From Bathymodiolus brooksi (lineage: Eukaryota; Mollusca; Bivalvia; Mytilida; Modiolidae): a stretch of 64,000 nt of DNA. Under the pieces are notes generated by a model, which saw nothing but the letters and a program-made list of their open reading frames with translations, did not search any database and was not told the origin of the DNA. The position numbers and the translations under genes are program-made. Of this stretch, positions 37,021 to 48,504 are shown piece by piece (position 1 is the first letter of the stretch; each line of letters starts with the position of its first letter). The stretch spans positions 22,723,462 through 22,787,461 of the forward strand of contig OY804589.1 in the NCBI GenBank assembly GCA_963680875.1, written 5' to 3'.

Positions 37021-37185
37021 CAAAATCACAAGATTACAGGAGTAATATAACATTTATTTACACGAGCTTTAGAAACAGGTAGAAAACGAGTATTTTGTGT
37101 TTATCCCGAAAGGTCAAAAAGCCCAAAACAACAGCCAAATTGCATAGAAAGAGCAAACACAGGCGTCGTTCAAATCGTTCTTTTA

Positions 37186-37252
37186 ATGGTGTCCTCTATG
37201 GTGTCCGCGCTTACCATGTTACCGTTTCTTACCGTCGCTCAACATGCATCAG
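37186..37252 (+). CDS. Candidate signal-peptide exon, copy 1
   Basis: The 67-bp frame from ATG at 37186 encodes MVSSMVSALTMLPFLTVAQH plus AS and ends at CAG before a GT donor, in phase 1. Its length and frame are the same as copy 2. Several hydrophobic residues are replaced by Thr or Pro, so the signal peptide is weaker. It may be a decaying duplicate. No downstream exon is recognised. Confidence 0.3.
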
Positions 37253-37528
37253 GTACCAGAAAAAAAACCATCTTGGTCAGTGACCGTATAAAAAAAAAAA
37301 TATCTGGTCAATGCAAATCGAGTGCTCAAATAGAACCAGTGCAGAATAAATATACAATATATGTACATTGTCGGAAAATATAAAATTTATTTGTACGAGC
37401 TTTAGAAACAGGTAGAAAAGCGAGCCGTATTTCTAACTACAATGTATGTAATTTATCCTGCACTATCAAACAGTCACTGCCAAATTGTTTGAAAATAGCT
37501 GAAACAAGCGTCGTTCTATTCGTTTACA

Positions 37529-37595
37529 ATGGCGTTATCTGGGACGTCAGCGCTTATACTGTTACTGTTTCTTTCTGTCGCTCTACATGAATCAG
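37529..37595 (+). CDS. Candidate signal-peptide exon, copy 2
   Basis: ATG at 37529 has a strong start context (ACAATGG). The 67-bp frame encodes MALSGTSALILLLFLSVALH plus ES, a textbook secretory signal with a short polar start, a leucine-rich core and small residues at the end. It stops at TCAG before GTACCAG, a phase-1 donor, which is the commonest phase after signal-peptide exons. A duplicate lies 343 bp upstream and a possible analogue at 45222. The rest of the gene is not identified, so the product is unknown; a secreted or membrane protein would be expected. Confidence 0.4.
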
Positions 37596-37610
37596 GTACC
37601 AGAAATACAA

Positions 37611-37985
37611 GGTTAAAGTCAATATATTACGTATTTTTGTGTATTTGATTACGTTTTATTTGTCATATAAAATAAAAATAATTAGCATAATATTTTCGTA
37701 CTTTATGTTAATTTGATAACGTTTTATTTGTCATATAAAATATAAAAAAAACAGTTTAAATATTTCACGATCAAAATGATGTTGAATCCGCCAGCTTGAT
37801 TATCAGTTACTAAAACTGAACATCATGAATCCTTGTTTTGACATTTATTTACCGCAGAAAACAATATTATTTAAAGTGAAAAAAAAAGTAAGTGTGAAAA
37901 AGTCATTAAACAGACGGAAATTGATCAAGGGAATTTAAGCACTCATCGTCATACAACTCTTTACACTTCGAGGCTCACAACAACA
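37611..37985. other. AT-rich stretch, nothing recognised
   Basis: It holds a short direct repeat (ATTTGTCATATAAAAT twice, near 37658 and 37727) and no coding signal. Confidence 0.55.
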
Positions 37986-38248
37986 CGTTTATTGATTGAT
38001 TAATTGATTGATTTTGTTAAACGCCACTTTCAGCAATATTTCAGCTATATCGTTGTGACCAACTTTAGTGGTGGAAGAAGCCGGAGTGTCCGGAGAGAAC
38101 CACCGACCATGGGCAAGCAACTGGTAAATTTTAGCACTTGCGGCTGCGAGTCGAGTGCATCCTTTTTTTGTAATTTACAAAGCCGGGCGCGAACCCACGC
38201 CGTATTGGTGATAGGATTGTATTAGTTGTTAGGTAATCCAACTACATA
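37986..38248 (-). mobile_element. tRNA-derived SINE, head type 3
   Basis: On the minus strand the head has GGTAATCC-type and GCGTGGGTTCGCGCCCGG (B-box) motifs. The body carries CACTCGACTCGCAGCCGCAA, and the tail ATATAGCTGAAATATTGCTG is followed by a GATT-rich end. The better copy at 61665-61947 has a visible target-site duplication. Confidence 0.85.
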
Positions 38249-38694
38249 ACTCACCATAGCACGTTACATACAAGTAATGTTTATAGGTCTAAAGAGCAGA
38301 TGTCTTAATGACACGTAGGAAATGATTTATTGGTAAAACGTTCAAAGAAATGTGTTATTTTAACGTCTTGAATTTACGACTCCTTGTAAAATACAAACAT
38401 AAAAAGATGACGATATCTGGTTTAAATTGAAAGTGAATACATGCAAGTCTTACTTGAACAAACTGTAAAATAAATGCCAATCAACAAAGCTCGTCTTTCT
38501 CTACGTGGTTGATTAAAACATGCAATGGAACTTGAGAGAATACTTTTCGTTAAAACGATTATGTAAATTTTGTTTGATCAAAACTAAGATTGTCCTCCCT
38601 CAGTCATTGGTGACCTTAGCATATTTTGTTTACTATCCTGCTTAGACCCTTTGATTGTATTGCTCCCAAGGTTCCAGTGTCAACAAGAGCAAAA
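38249..38694. other. AT-rich stretch, nothing recognised
   Basis: No feature is supported. Confidence 0.55.
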
Positions 38695-38965
38695 AACAAA
38701 CTAAGTAAACCAGAAAAAACCACACACCACCAACATTAATAAAATAGCAAACAAAAACTTAAAAAAAACAACAAAAAAACCAACAAAGAACAAAAAACGA
38801 AAACAAAAACAAACAATAAACAAAACAAACAAAAAACAAACAAATCTAAACAAAACAAAAAACAAAACAAAACAAAACAAAAATAAGTAAATAAAATAAA
38901 ATAAACCAAAAAAAAAAGAAGAAAAAAAGAAAGAAAGAGACAATAAAAAAGAACAAACAGATAAA
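38695..38965. repeat. A-rich low-complexity tract
   Basis: Nearly pure A with regularly spaced C (AAACAAAACAAA type). The long phenylalanine-rich minus-strand frames here are products of composition, not genes. Confidence 0.9.
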
Positions 38966-39476
38966 AAGGGAAAAGGAAACATCGCACAACAAACTCTTTC
39001 GAAGCCCGAGAGTGAGATGTTTACCAGGGGTTGAACATAAAATTAACAACAACATTCTGTCAAACTTAACGTATAAACATAACTTCCAGTTTCACTATGG
39101 AATGGTTTCATTAAAGGGTATATTACTTGTGTTACCATAGCAACTCCAGCTAATTTTGTAAAGTAAACATTAGTAGCGCCAACAGTATTGAAACCTATAT
39201 GTTATTAAGAGTCATCATAATCCTGGTATTATGTCTTTTTTCTCTATCTCTATCGCCATTTGTCAAATTGTCTAATAATGTCGTCTGCTCGATCGTTGTT
39301 TATACTGATTTACAAACAGTAATTTCCCACGTGACATTAATAAATAAGACGTGTTAGATTATGATAAGATAAGTACTTCGATCCCGGTTATTTCTTAAAT
39401 AAGAAAATCAAACAAAAAATCGCATGCTTGTATTAGTGAAGAACTTTTTACTTTACTTTTTGGTCATTGTCTTAAA
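38966..39476. other. Intergenic stretch, nothing recognised
   Basis: No domain, array or palindrome is seen. Confidence 0.55.
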
Positions 39477-39800
39477 TAAACGTTAGAGAATATCGAAGGG
39501 GCAATCAAAAATGGACAATCCAGAGAAACTGGCAACATAGGATACACAAGACGAAGAAAAACAAAACAGAAGCACAACGCAATATTTGTTTAACGCCACT
39601 ATACGCAAACAAACACAAATAGCGTAAATAAGACATGTGCCCTTCTACAAACAACTGGAGGTAAAGACAAACCGAACATCGCTCCTATGCGGACACCGCA
39701 ACGGACATCACAAAACGGAACTCAGAACATAAAGACACATAATTGGACAACACAGACTAAAAAGATGAGCAACACAAACCCCATCAACAACGAACAGTTA
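39477..39800 (-). mobile_element. Dispersed family B copy, near complete
   Basis: It opens ATAAACGTTAGAGAATATCG, then GGACAATCCAGAGAAACTGG, then CAACATAGGATACACAAGAC, then CACTATACGCAAAC, and ends with ACATCACAAAACGGAACTCA and AATTGGACAACACAGACTAA. The first 86 bp or so are the exact type of sequence that forms the array at 42227-44545. Confidence 0.8.
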
Positions 39801-39892
39801 TTAGCAATAAAACATGTCTGATCATGATACAAAATGTACTTCGATCCTGATTCTTTCTTTTTAATAAAGAAATGGTATGCATCGTCCATCAG

Positions 39893-40143
39893 GTTTGGTT
39901 TGATTTATGGTGTTTAACGCCACTTTCAACAATATTTCAGTCATATGGTGGCGGTCAGTTTTATTGGTGGAGGAAACCGGAAGACCCAGAGATAACCACC
40001 GACCTGTCGCAAGTCACTGACAAACTTTATCACATAATGTTGTACACCTCGAAATGATCACGATTCGAACTCACAGCATCAGTGGTGATAGACACTGATT
40101 GCATAGGTAGTTGCATAACCAACTGCCATATGATCACGACCAC
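39893..40143 (-). mobile_element. tRNA-derived SINE, head type 1
   Basis: A full-length minus-strand copy. The tail TTTAACGCCACTTTCAACAA comes first, then GGTGGAGGAAACCGGAAGAC, GACAAACTTTATCACATAAT and the B-box region CACGATTCGAACTCACAGC. It ends at GATCACGACCACG. Confidence 0.85.
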
Positions 40144-40840
40144 GCGGCTCCTATTCATGTTTTAAAAAGTCCCTTGCAGTCATAATAAAATTATGTAATA
40201 ATCAGACAGAACAACAGCTGATACATGAAACAATTGGATTTCTAAAAAGTGAAATTCCAACTTTGGTAAATATCACATAACGTATCGTCCATTATGATAT
40301 CACGAAGTAACTAAAATGACCTCAGTTACCATCAAGTCTAATGACCATCCATGTATAATCACGACAACGGTATCGGAACTGTTATCCTTATTTTATGTAC
40401 CCCTACCTCGCTGTAAATATAATTTAATCAGTATTATAATGCCGTTTAGTCCAGTTATCTATTGCTATGACAATACATAATTGGCATTATTTGTGTTTTG
40501 ATAAAGATCTATGGCGGTCAGTTTAACGTTAATTCGTGTTATTGTCCTCATTCAATACGGATATTGGATTTTTGTTTATCCGTAGATGTATATTAAATTT
40601 GATTTAATATACGTTTTTTGGGGAGATGTACACAGAGTGTCCAAATTGAAAGATATTTTCTAGTAAATCAAGAATGAACCTCGCCGTTATCCCAGTTTTT
40701 AAGCCTCACACACATAAACTTCACATTTTCAGGCACTGCACTAATATTGTTTATATAATCATGATAATTCACATGGCTATAAGAAAAAACTCGTCAAGCA
40801 CGTTAATCCCAAACTCAAAGGATTAATTTGTAGAACAAGA

Positions 40841-40841
<1 letters not shown>
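40144..40841. other. Intergenic stretch, nothing recognised
   Basis: No feature is supported. Confidence 0.55.

Positions 40842-40919
<78 letters not shown>
40842..40919. repeat. (AAAT)n microsatellite
   Basis: About 19 tandem AAAT units. Confidence 0.97.
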
Positions 40920-40921
<2 letters not shown>

Positions 40922-41473
40922 GAAGAACACATAACATGAACCACTACACTTCTCCAGAAGACGGTATGTTTGAATGGTTAGCTTCTTCTGCATCGTGCAT
41001 GCCTGTCACATTGAAGTCCAATTTCGGAAAGCTAATTGTATTCCAATCGAACAACACAAACTAGACTGATACAAATATGACATCTGTGAGATGCCAGCAT
41101 CAAAAACGCCACTTTGAGTTATACTGACCACCAAAAGAATTCAATGAAATTCTCGTGCTATTTTTGTTTTGCTTCGGTCTGTATGCTGTACCCAATATGC
41201 AGGAGAATCACAACTACTTAAATATAAAAAAATGTAAAATTTACAATGGGAAAAAATGACTTATCACATTTGTCAAAAATGTGCAATTCATGTCAATTCA
41301 ATTAATTTCAGGAACTTGTTTAAATGTGATTTTCCAGGTGGCCTCTCACTGATATAAATAAGACATAGTGAAGTTGAATTAAAACTCTCTGGGTAATATC
41401 ATTACCTATACCTAAGGGAGATTGACCTTAGTTTTAGAATATACAGTACCATAGCGGATTGTTCCTATCCTGT
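40920..41473. other. Intergenic stretch, nothing recognised
   Basis: No feature is supported. Confidence 0.55.
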
Positions 41474-41476
41474 TTA

Positions 41477-41750
41477 AGGGGGTACCATACACTACAGGGA
41501 GATAACTCTTTAAAATCAGTTGAACGTTTTGATCATATGATGTTTGTATGCAGATTTCAAGCCTCTCGGTGATCAAAACCACAGAGAGAAAAGCTGCTAT
41601 ATGGCTAGTGAATTTATAGCTCTGAGTCTGTTGGTTGGAATTTGTTAAAATTTTAATATGTATTACAGTGGATATATTCAAACACACTGCCAAAAAAATA
41701 AGAAAATTAAATGAGCAGATCAAATTTTACCTGAAGTGTATGGTACCACC
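41477..41750. mobile_element. 274-bp MITE with GGTACCATACACT ends
   Basis: The left end reads GGGGGTACCATACACTACAG and the right end is its inverted counterpart with few mismatches. TTA occurs at 41474-41476 and 41751-41753, compatible with a Harbinger-type TTA duplication. The left boundary is uncertain by one base. The interior GATAACTCTTTAAAATCAG is one I associate with common bivalve MITEs. The 103-codon frame spanning it is spurious. Confidence 0.75.
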
Positions 41751-41753
41751 TTA

Positions 41754-42226
41754 GGCCATTTAATGTGCTTGCTCCAAAAGACTTTTAAATTATTTGGCCT
41801 TAAACATTTTGGCTTTCATATGATGAATATTATTCCAGAAACGCGTCGTTGCACAGAAATAGACATCTACGTTTGTATTACAACTAGTATGAGAGTGTAT
41901 TAACTTTCTAATAAACAACAAATGTAGTTGCTATGGTAATTTGGAGCTATTCACATAATAAAAACACACTGCAAAACTGCTATTGTTGAGTTATTGTAAG
42001 TATCACCATTTGTAGTACAAGATGAAAAGACTGCAGCTGCACCTTAGGCCTATATAAGTATCAACATTATCAATAAAGTAAATTTGATTAAGCTCTAAGT
42101 GTGATTTATGGTACGTGTGGTACATAAGTTGATTAATTTTCATCATATTAATGACTTTTTACCTCTCGGAGTTTATCATATCAATAAAACCTTTTAGTAG
42201 TTAGCACGTGTTCGTAGTCGAGATAC
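41754..42226. other. Spacer with repeat fragment at 41820-41885
   Basis: TATTATTCCAGAAACGCGTC and ATCTACGTTTGTATTA match 36061-36130. Nothing else is recognised. Confidence 0.5.
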
Positions 42227-44545
42227 AAATAAACGCTAGAGAATACCGAAGGGACAATTAAATAATGACAATCCAGAGAAACTGGCAACATAGGGTACAC
42301 AAGACACATGACAAATAAACGTTAGAGAATACTGAAGGGGCAATCAAATAATGACAATCCAGAGAAACTGGCAACATAGGGTACACAAGACACATGACAA
42401 ATAAACGTTAGAGAATACTGAAGGGGCAATCAAATAATGACAATCTAGAGAAACTGGCAACGTAGGGTACACAAGACACAGGACGAAAATAAACGTTAGA
42501 GAATACCGAAGGGGCAATCATAAAAGGACAATCCAGAGAAACTGGCAACATAGGGTATACAAGATACAGTACGAAAATAAACGTTAGAGAATACCGAAGG
42601 GGCAATCAAATAATGACAATCCAGAGAAACTGGCAACATAGGGTACACAAGACACATGACAAATAAACGTTAGAGAATACCGAAGGGGCAATCAAATAAT
42701 GACAATCCAGAGAAACTGGCAACATAGGGTACACAAGACACAGGACGAAAATAAACGTTAGAGAATACCGAAGGGGCAATCAAATAATGACAATCCAGAG
42801 AAACTGGCAACATAGGGTACACAAGACACATGACAAATAAACGTTAGAGAATACTGAAGGGGCAATCAAATAATGACAATCTAGAGAAACTGGCAACATA
42901 GGGTACACAAGACACATGACAAATAAACGTTAGAGAATACTGAAGGGGCAATCAAATAATGACAATCTAGAGAAACTGGCAACATAGGGTACACAAGACA
43001 CATGACAAATAAACGTTAGAGAATACTGAAGGGGCAATCAAATAATGACAATCTAGAGAAACTGGCAACATAGGGTACACAAGACACAGGACGAAAATAA
43101 ACGTTAGAGAATACCGAAGGGGCAATCAAATAATGACAATCCAGAGAAACTGGCAACATAGGGTACACAAGACACATGACAAATAAACGTTAGAGAATAC
43201 TGAAGGGGCAATCAAATAATGACAATCTAGAGAAACTGGCAACATAGGGTACACAAGACACATGACAAATAAACGTTAGAGAATACTGAAGGGGCAATCA
43301 AATAATGACAATCCAGAGAAACTGGCAACATAGGGTACACAAGACACATGACAAATAAACGTTAGAGAATACCGAAGGGGCAATCAAATAATGACAATCC
43401 AGAGAAACTGGCAACATAGGGTACACAAGACACATGACAAATAAACGTTAGAGAATACCGAAGAGGCAATCAAATAATGACAATCCAGAGAAACTGGCAA
43501 CATAGGATACACAAGACACATGACAAATAAACGTTAGAGAATACCGAAGGGGCAATCAAATAATGACAATCTAGAGAAACTGGCAACATAGGGTACACAA
43601 GACACATGACAAATAAACGTTAGAGAATACTGAAGGGGCAATCAAATAATGACAATCCAGAGAAACTGGCAACATAGGGTACACAAAACACATGACAAAT
43701 AAACGTTAGAGAATACCGAAGGGGCAATCAAATAATGACAATCCAGAGAAACTGGCAACATAGGGTACACAAGACACATGACAAATAAACGTTAGAGAAT
43801 ACCGAAGAGGCAATCAAATAATGACAATCCAGAGAAACTGGCAACATAGGGTACATAAGACACATGACAAATAAACGTTAGAGAATACTGAAGGGGCAAT
43901 CAAATAATGACAATCCAGAGAAACTGGCAACATAGGGTACACAAGACACATGACAAATAAACGTTAGAGAATACCGAAGGGGCAATCAAATAATGACAAT
44001 CCAGAGAAACTGGCAACATAGGGTACACAAGACACATGACAAATAAACGTTAGAGAATACTGAAGAGGCAATCAAATAATGACAATCCAGAGAAACTGGC
44101 AACATAGGGTACACAAGACACATGACAAATAAACGTTAGAGAATACTGAAGGGGCAATCAAATAATGACAATCCAGAGAAACTGGCAACATAGGGTACAC
44201 AAGACACATGACAAATAAACGTTAGAGAATACCGAAGGGGCAATCAAATAATGACAATTCAGAGAAACTGGCAACATAGGGTACACAAGACACATGACAA
44301 ATAAACGTTAGAGAATACCGAAGAGGCAATCAAATAATGACAATCCAGAGAAACTGGCAACATAGGGTACACAAGACACATGACAAATAAACGTTAGAGA
44401 ATACCGAAGGGGCAATCAAATAATGACAATCCAGAGAAACTGGCAACATAGGGTACACAAGACACATGACAAATAAACGTTAGAGAATACCGAAGGGGCA
44501 ATCAAATAATGACAATCCAGAGAAACTGGCAACATAGGGTACACA
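42227..44545. repeat. 86-bp tandem array, about 27 copies
   Basis: The unit runs ACAAATAAACGTTAGAGAAT, ACCGAAGGGGCAATCAAATA, ATGACAATCCAGAGAAACTG, GCAACATAGGGTACACAAGA and CACATG. Copies are over 95% alike, with a few recurrent variants: CTGAAG, GAAGAGG, CAATCTAG, and a longer form GGACGAAAATAAACG. The GAAGAGG variant recurs 4, 3 and 3 units apart, hinting at higher-order blocks. The unit is one end of dispersed family B, and the remainder of the same element follows at 44546-44705. High identity implies recent amplification. Confidence 0.97.
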
Positions 44546-44705
44546 AGACACAGGAAAAACAAAACAAAGACACAACACAATATGTGTTGGACACCACTAT
44601 ACAGAAACAAAACGAAATAGCGTAAATAAAACATGCGTCCTCCTACAAACAACTGGAGGTACAGTATGCGAACATCGTTTTTATGCGGAAATCGTAATTT
44701 TATGT
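44546..44705 (-). mobile_element. Remainder of the family B element at the array end
   Basis: It continues as in other family B copies (ACAACACAATATGTGTTGGA, CACCACTATACAGAAAC, CAACTGGAGGTACAGTATG) directly from the last 86-bp unit. Confidence 0.8.
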
Positions 44706-44741
44706 TTTTAGAAATTTTAGTAGGAATGAATGGATTGTCTT

Positions 44742-45010
44742 TAAATAAACGTTAGAGAATACAGAGGGCAATACAAAAGGACAATCCAGAGCAGCTGACA
44801 ACATAGGGTACACAAGACGAAGACAAACAAAACAAACACACAACACACTATGTGTAGGACACCACTATGCACAAACAAACAAAACAAACAACAGGAGATA
44901 AAGACGACCCGAACATAGTTATTATGCTGCAATCGTAACAGACATCACAACAAGGAACTCAGAAAGTAAAGACACATAATAGGACAACACAAAAAACTAA
45001 AAATGCTTGT
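44742..45010 (-). mobile_element. Dispersed family B copy
   Basis: It starts AAATAAACGTTAGAGAATAC with a single copy of the 86-bp-type segment and continues to ACATAATAGGACAACAC. This shows the unamplified form of the element beside the array. Confidence 0.8.
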
Positions 45011-45221
45011 TCAACGTCATCAAGTATTTGTACTTCTGTATGATTAGATCAGACACATTCGTTTATTAATAGGAAAGAATATAGATATAAATAAATATGA
45101 GAGACTATCCAACTTTACCCGTTGACACAAATTAAAGTAAAGTGACTGTGGAATTTAGAACTGTTCTACAAACCACAGTCACATTTGCATGTTCAAAATT
45201 GAGCATTACCCATACCTTAAA

Positions 45222-45327
45222 ATGAGTGTGATCCGCCTCCTAGCATGCAGTTGTGTGCTTTTCTTTTCCTCTGTCGATAAACGCTTGACCGACAAATCAA
45301 GATACAAAGCTTCTTCGACGTCATCAG
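45222..45327 (+). CDS. Candidate signal-peptide exon
   Basis: ATG at 45222 (AAAATGAG context) opens a 106-bp frame: MSVIRLLACSCVLFFSSVDK then RLTDKSRYKASSTSS. It ends TCATCAG before GTATTTG, again a phase-1 donor after Ser as in the exons at 37186 and 37529. The core LLACSCVLFF would serve as a signal sequence. A related but changed donor region (CGTCATCAAGTATTTGTACT) lies at about 45018. The overlapping minus-strand frame is the alternative; neither has a database match I can claim. Confidence 0.3.
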
Positions 45328-45587
45328 GTATTTGTAATTCTATGTGCTTTAACCACAACAATTTGTTTGTATTCTTTCTGGCAGGCATCATGATCTTGTC
45401 AATCAATTTATTATAAGAAGAAAGTTTAAACAGTGATGGGAAACAAATATCAACAAAACAATTAACCACTTCTCACTTCAAATCATGAACACAAAAAGAC
45501 CATGACATATCGCGCTGGAAATCCAAATCCTGGTTTGCGACAGGCACAAATACGTGGCAGTAAATGTTATACTGTGGCAGTAAGAAT

Positions 45588-45812
45588 AGTTTGAAGATAC
45601 CAAAGGGAGGCAATCAGAATCCATACATCGAAGAAGAATAGACAACACAATGGCCAAAAGAAGAAGAATAGACAACACAGTGGCCAAAAGAAAAAGGAAA
45701 AAAAGACAAACAACATACATGTAAAACTAAAGATCGAGTAACACGAACCCCACTAAAAGCCGAGGGTAATCAGTTCCTGCTCCACTAGTGACACCCGTCG
45801 TGTAAATATAGT
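45588..45812 (-). mobile_element. Family A 3' UTR copy
   Basis: It contains AGTTTGAAGATACCAAAGGG, a local duplication of AGAAGAATAGACAACACA, and TCCACTAGTGACACCCGTCG. It faces the plus-strand copy at 45926. Confidence 0.8.
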
Positions 45813-45925
45813 CTGTTGATGGGATCCCTGCCCTTGATTATTGGATCTCCAACGGCAATACATAGAGAAATAAACAATATAAAACCTGATCTGATTCGTT
45901 TCCACTCTAAAAGACCACATACTAC

Positions 45926-46098
45926 ATATGTTTACCCCCAGTTTTTAGAGGGCTTCATTTTACTCAATCTTTAGTTTTCTGTGAAGTGTTTTGTAGATGA
46001 TTGCTTGTTATTTTGTCTTTTTTCTGTTGGCCATTGTACATGTGGTGTCTTTTATTCTTCGATTTACGGCTTGGTATCTTGAACTTTTCTTTCTGTCT
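45926..46098 (+). mobile_element. Family A 3' UTR copy, diverged
   Basis: It has TTTACCCCCAGTTTTTAGAG, TTTTGTAGATGATTGCTTGT and TTCTTCGATTTACGGC. Confidence 0.7.
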
Positions 46099-46500
46099 TC
46101 ATGTCCTGTATAGAATGTGTTATACTAAACTATTTGAAGCACCGTTTTGTTGTGGGACTAACTGGGTTTTTTTTTAACCTTATATTATTTGTTTATCCAG
46201 ATTGTGATGTTATTTCTTGTCCTTTTTATTAGCAGTTGACGTTGATCTCATTCAGGTATTAACATTTAACATTTTTAAAACCCATATATAGCTTGTAAAT
46301 AACAGGAAATAATTGTCTTTATATATTCATTATCTGTCAACAGAGTCTCACTTCCGTTTCCACTGGAAAAACCTTAGATTTCTTAATTGGTAGGTGTCAA
46401 TATATTTATCACTTTGTACTTACGCTAGATGAACATAGAATCAGTCGTTTATATTTTTAAAATGAATATGGCGGATGGTACATCGATACACTGTACATAA
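46099..46500. other. Intergenic stretch, nothing recognised
   Basis: No feature is supported. Confidence 0.55.
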
Positions 46501-46752
46501 GGTGGCCGTGATCGTATGTTATTTGGATTTACAACTACCTATGCAATCAGTGCCTATCAACACTAACGTTGTAAGTTCGAATCCCACTCACGGCGGGATG
46601 TACTCGATGCAACATTATCTGATAAAGTTTGTCAGTGACTTACTGCAGGTCAGTGGTTTTCTCTGGGTGCTCCGGTTTCCTCAACCTATAAAACTGACCG
46701 CCATGATATAACTGAAATGTTGTTGAAACTTCATAACCCAACCAAACCAACC
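46501..46752 (+). mobile_element. tRNA-derived SINE, head type 1, best copy
   Basis: The head TGGCCGTGATCGTATG leads to CAATCAGTGCCTATCAACAC and AAGTTCGAATCCCACTCACG (B-box). Next come GATAAAGTTTGTCAGTGACT and GGTTTTCTCTGGGTGCTCCG. The tail CGCCATGATATAACTGAAAT is followed by an AACCAAACC-type end. Confidence 0.88.
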
Positions 46753-46879
46753 ATCGATAACACAGTCTTGTTTGCTTCTGTTCATTATAATTCTAATAAT
46801 AAAGTTAGTCTCCTTAACCGGTTGAAACCATAAAATTTTAACCAATACAATCCTAAGCAAATTTTGACAGATGTTCCAC

Positions 46880-47256
46880 TTCGAAAGTTGTACGGTCGCC
46901 AACATGACTTGGTTGACCGCTATGGAATATCTGAGTCGCAAATGACAACAGATATGTTCCACTTGTCGTAAACATTTCCCGGTCCTTTCCTCATTCATGA
47001 CTTATCACCGGGTTTGTACCTTGATTAACGCGACGGGATCCGCTAGTGGAGCAGGAACTGCTTACCCTTCCGGAGCACCTGAGTTCACACCCGGTATTAG
47101 TGGGGTTCGTGTTACTCGATCTGTAGTTTTATGTGTATATTTTCTAGATCGTTGTTTGTTCTTTTGTACTTTTTCTTTTGGCCATTCTGTTGTCTGTTCT
47201 TCTTCGATATACGTATTCTGATTACCCCATTGGTATCTTCAAACTCTTCTTCCACT
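46880..47256 (+). mobile_element. Family A copy: ORF end plus 3' UTR
   Basis: 46880-46971 translates as RKLYGRQHDLVDRYGISESQ followed by MTTDMFHLS and a stop, matching the ORF end at 26526-26560. The 3' UTR then runs to the CTTCAAACTCTTC end near 47254. This copy and the one at 26284-26780 together show that the widespread family A sequence is the 3' end of a protein-coding retroelement. Confidence 0.8.
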
Positions 47257-47700
47257 TACATGTATACAGTGAAACTTGTGCAATCCGACACCTGCCTTTT
47301 CCAACATCCTGTAACATTCGACAAAAATGCATGGTCCCAAAGTATTTCTGAAACACTCTTTGTTAAAAAGAACCTTGTGTATTCCGAAACCTGTCACTTC
47401 TGACATCTGACACTTTTTTCCAGTTCCAGTGGGATTAATTAAACGTAATGAATTCTGTCCTATCCGACCCGTGTATCCTCTAATTAATAAATGAAAATCC
47501 TTCCATGTGTATCATCAAATGTAAGCCATTAACAAATTGACAGGCTTGTGTACACAAATAATAAAAACGTCGTTTCTGGAATAACCTTCATCATATCCCC
47601 TAAATTTGCTATCCTTACTAGGCCCCTTTGGATAACGTTCTCCCAAAGACTTTCACTTTATTTTGCTTTGCTCTTGAAACACGTCGTGCGTACTAAGATG
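47257..47700. other. Stretch with repeated CCGACACCTG-like motifs
   Basis: CAATCCGACACCTG, TATTCCGAAACCTG and TATCCGACCCGTG recur between 47280 and 47475. This suggests a decayed MITE, but I could not define its ends. Confidence 0.35.
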
Positions 47701-47965
47701 AGTTTGAAGATACCAAAGGGAGGTAATCAGAATCCGTAAATCGAAGAAGGAGAGACAACACAATGGACAAAAGAAAAAGAACAAACAACGAACTACAAAA
47801 CATAGACATAGAACTAAAGATTGAGTAACACGAACCCCCCTAAAACCGGGGGTGAACTCAGGTGCTCCGGAAGAGTGAGCTGTTCCTGTTCCACTAGTGA
47901 TACCCGTTATGTTAATATAGTTACAAACCCGGTGATAAATCATGAATGAGGAAAGGACCGGTTAG
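47701..47965 (-). mobile_element. Family A 3' UTR copy, nearly full
   Basis: It runs from AGTTTGAAGATACCAAAGGG to CATGAATGAGGAAAGGACCG. The 96-codon frame across it is the usual chance frame of this family. Confidence 0.85.
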
Positions 47966-47987
47966 ACATTTACCATTTTACTGCATA

Positions 47988-48140
47988 TTATACAATTATA
48001 GCTTTTGTATGAAGTCGATACGTGGTTATATCGACCAAACAGAAGTATATCGACTGAGGACGTAGTCCAATGTCGATCTACTTCTGTTGGTCGATCTAAA
48101 CCACGTATCGACTTCATACAAAAGCTACAATTGTTATATT
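47988..48140. mobile_element. 153-bp palindromic foldback element
   Basis: The arms, about 67 bp, share GCTTTTGTATGAAGTCGATA and CGTGGTT; the loop is at about 48055-48071. A few mismatches and one indel separate the arms. Confidence 0.85.
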
Positions 48141-48504
48141 ATTAATCCACATTATTGACAAATATAAGGAAAATTTAGCAGGAATTAAAGTTATTTGTCC
48201 AATGCTGGAACTTTTGATTTCTGTATATATATCACTGCATTGCTTTTTTTATGGATTTTGGGAAAATTTATGTTTTTTTTTAGTAACGTGCTGTATGACC
48301 GTGCAATCTGCTATTTTCTATATTACAAAAATCGTTGACAGTGCAACCATTCTTTATACAGTATATCATGTGATTTAGTATCTACCAATCAAATTTTAAG
48401 AATGATATTAGATTAATAATATTAGAATGTATCTACGGTATATCACACCTCGATCATCGGTAAATACATATGACGTATTCTAAGATTAGATATCACCGGG
48501 TTAG
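48141..48504. other. AT-rich stretch, nothing recognised
   Basis: No feature is supported. Confidence 0.55.

Larger units (their letters stand above)
37058..37610 (+). repeat. 343-bp tandem duplication
   Basis: ACGAGCTTTAGAAACAGGTA at about 37061 recurs near 37391. The following stretch, including CGTCGTTC and the candidate exons, aligns all the way to TCAGGTACCAGAAA in both copies. The candidate exon starts are 343 bp apart. Confidence 0.8.

Noticed and set aside
38701..39055. Phenylalanine-rich minus-strand frames that look like membrane proteins
   Set aside because: They come from the A-rich low-complexity tract; the residues follow base composition only.
41412..41723. A 103-codon minus-strand frame
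   Set aside because: It spans a MITE with inverted ends and has no domain.
42408..44932. Several hydrophobic minus-strand frames
   Set aside because: They read the 86-bp repeat or its parent element; the pattern simply repeats with the unit.
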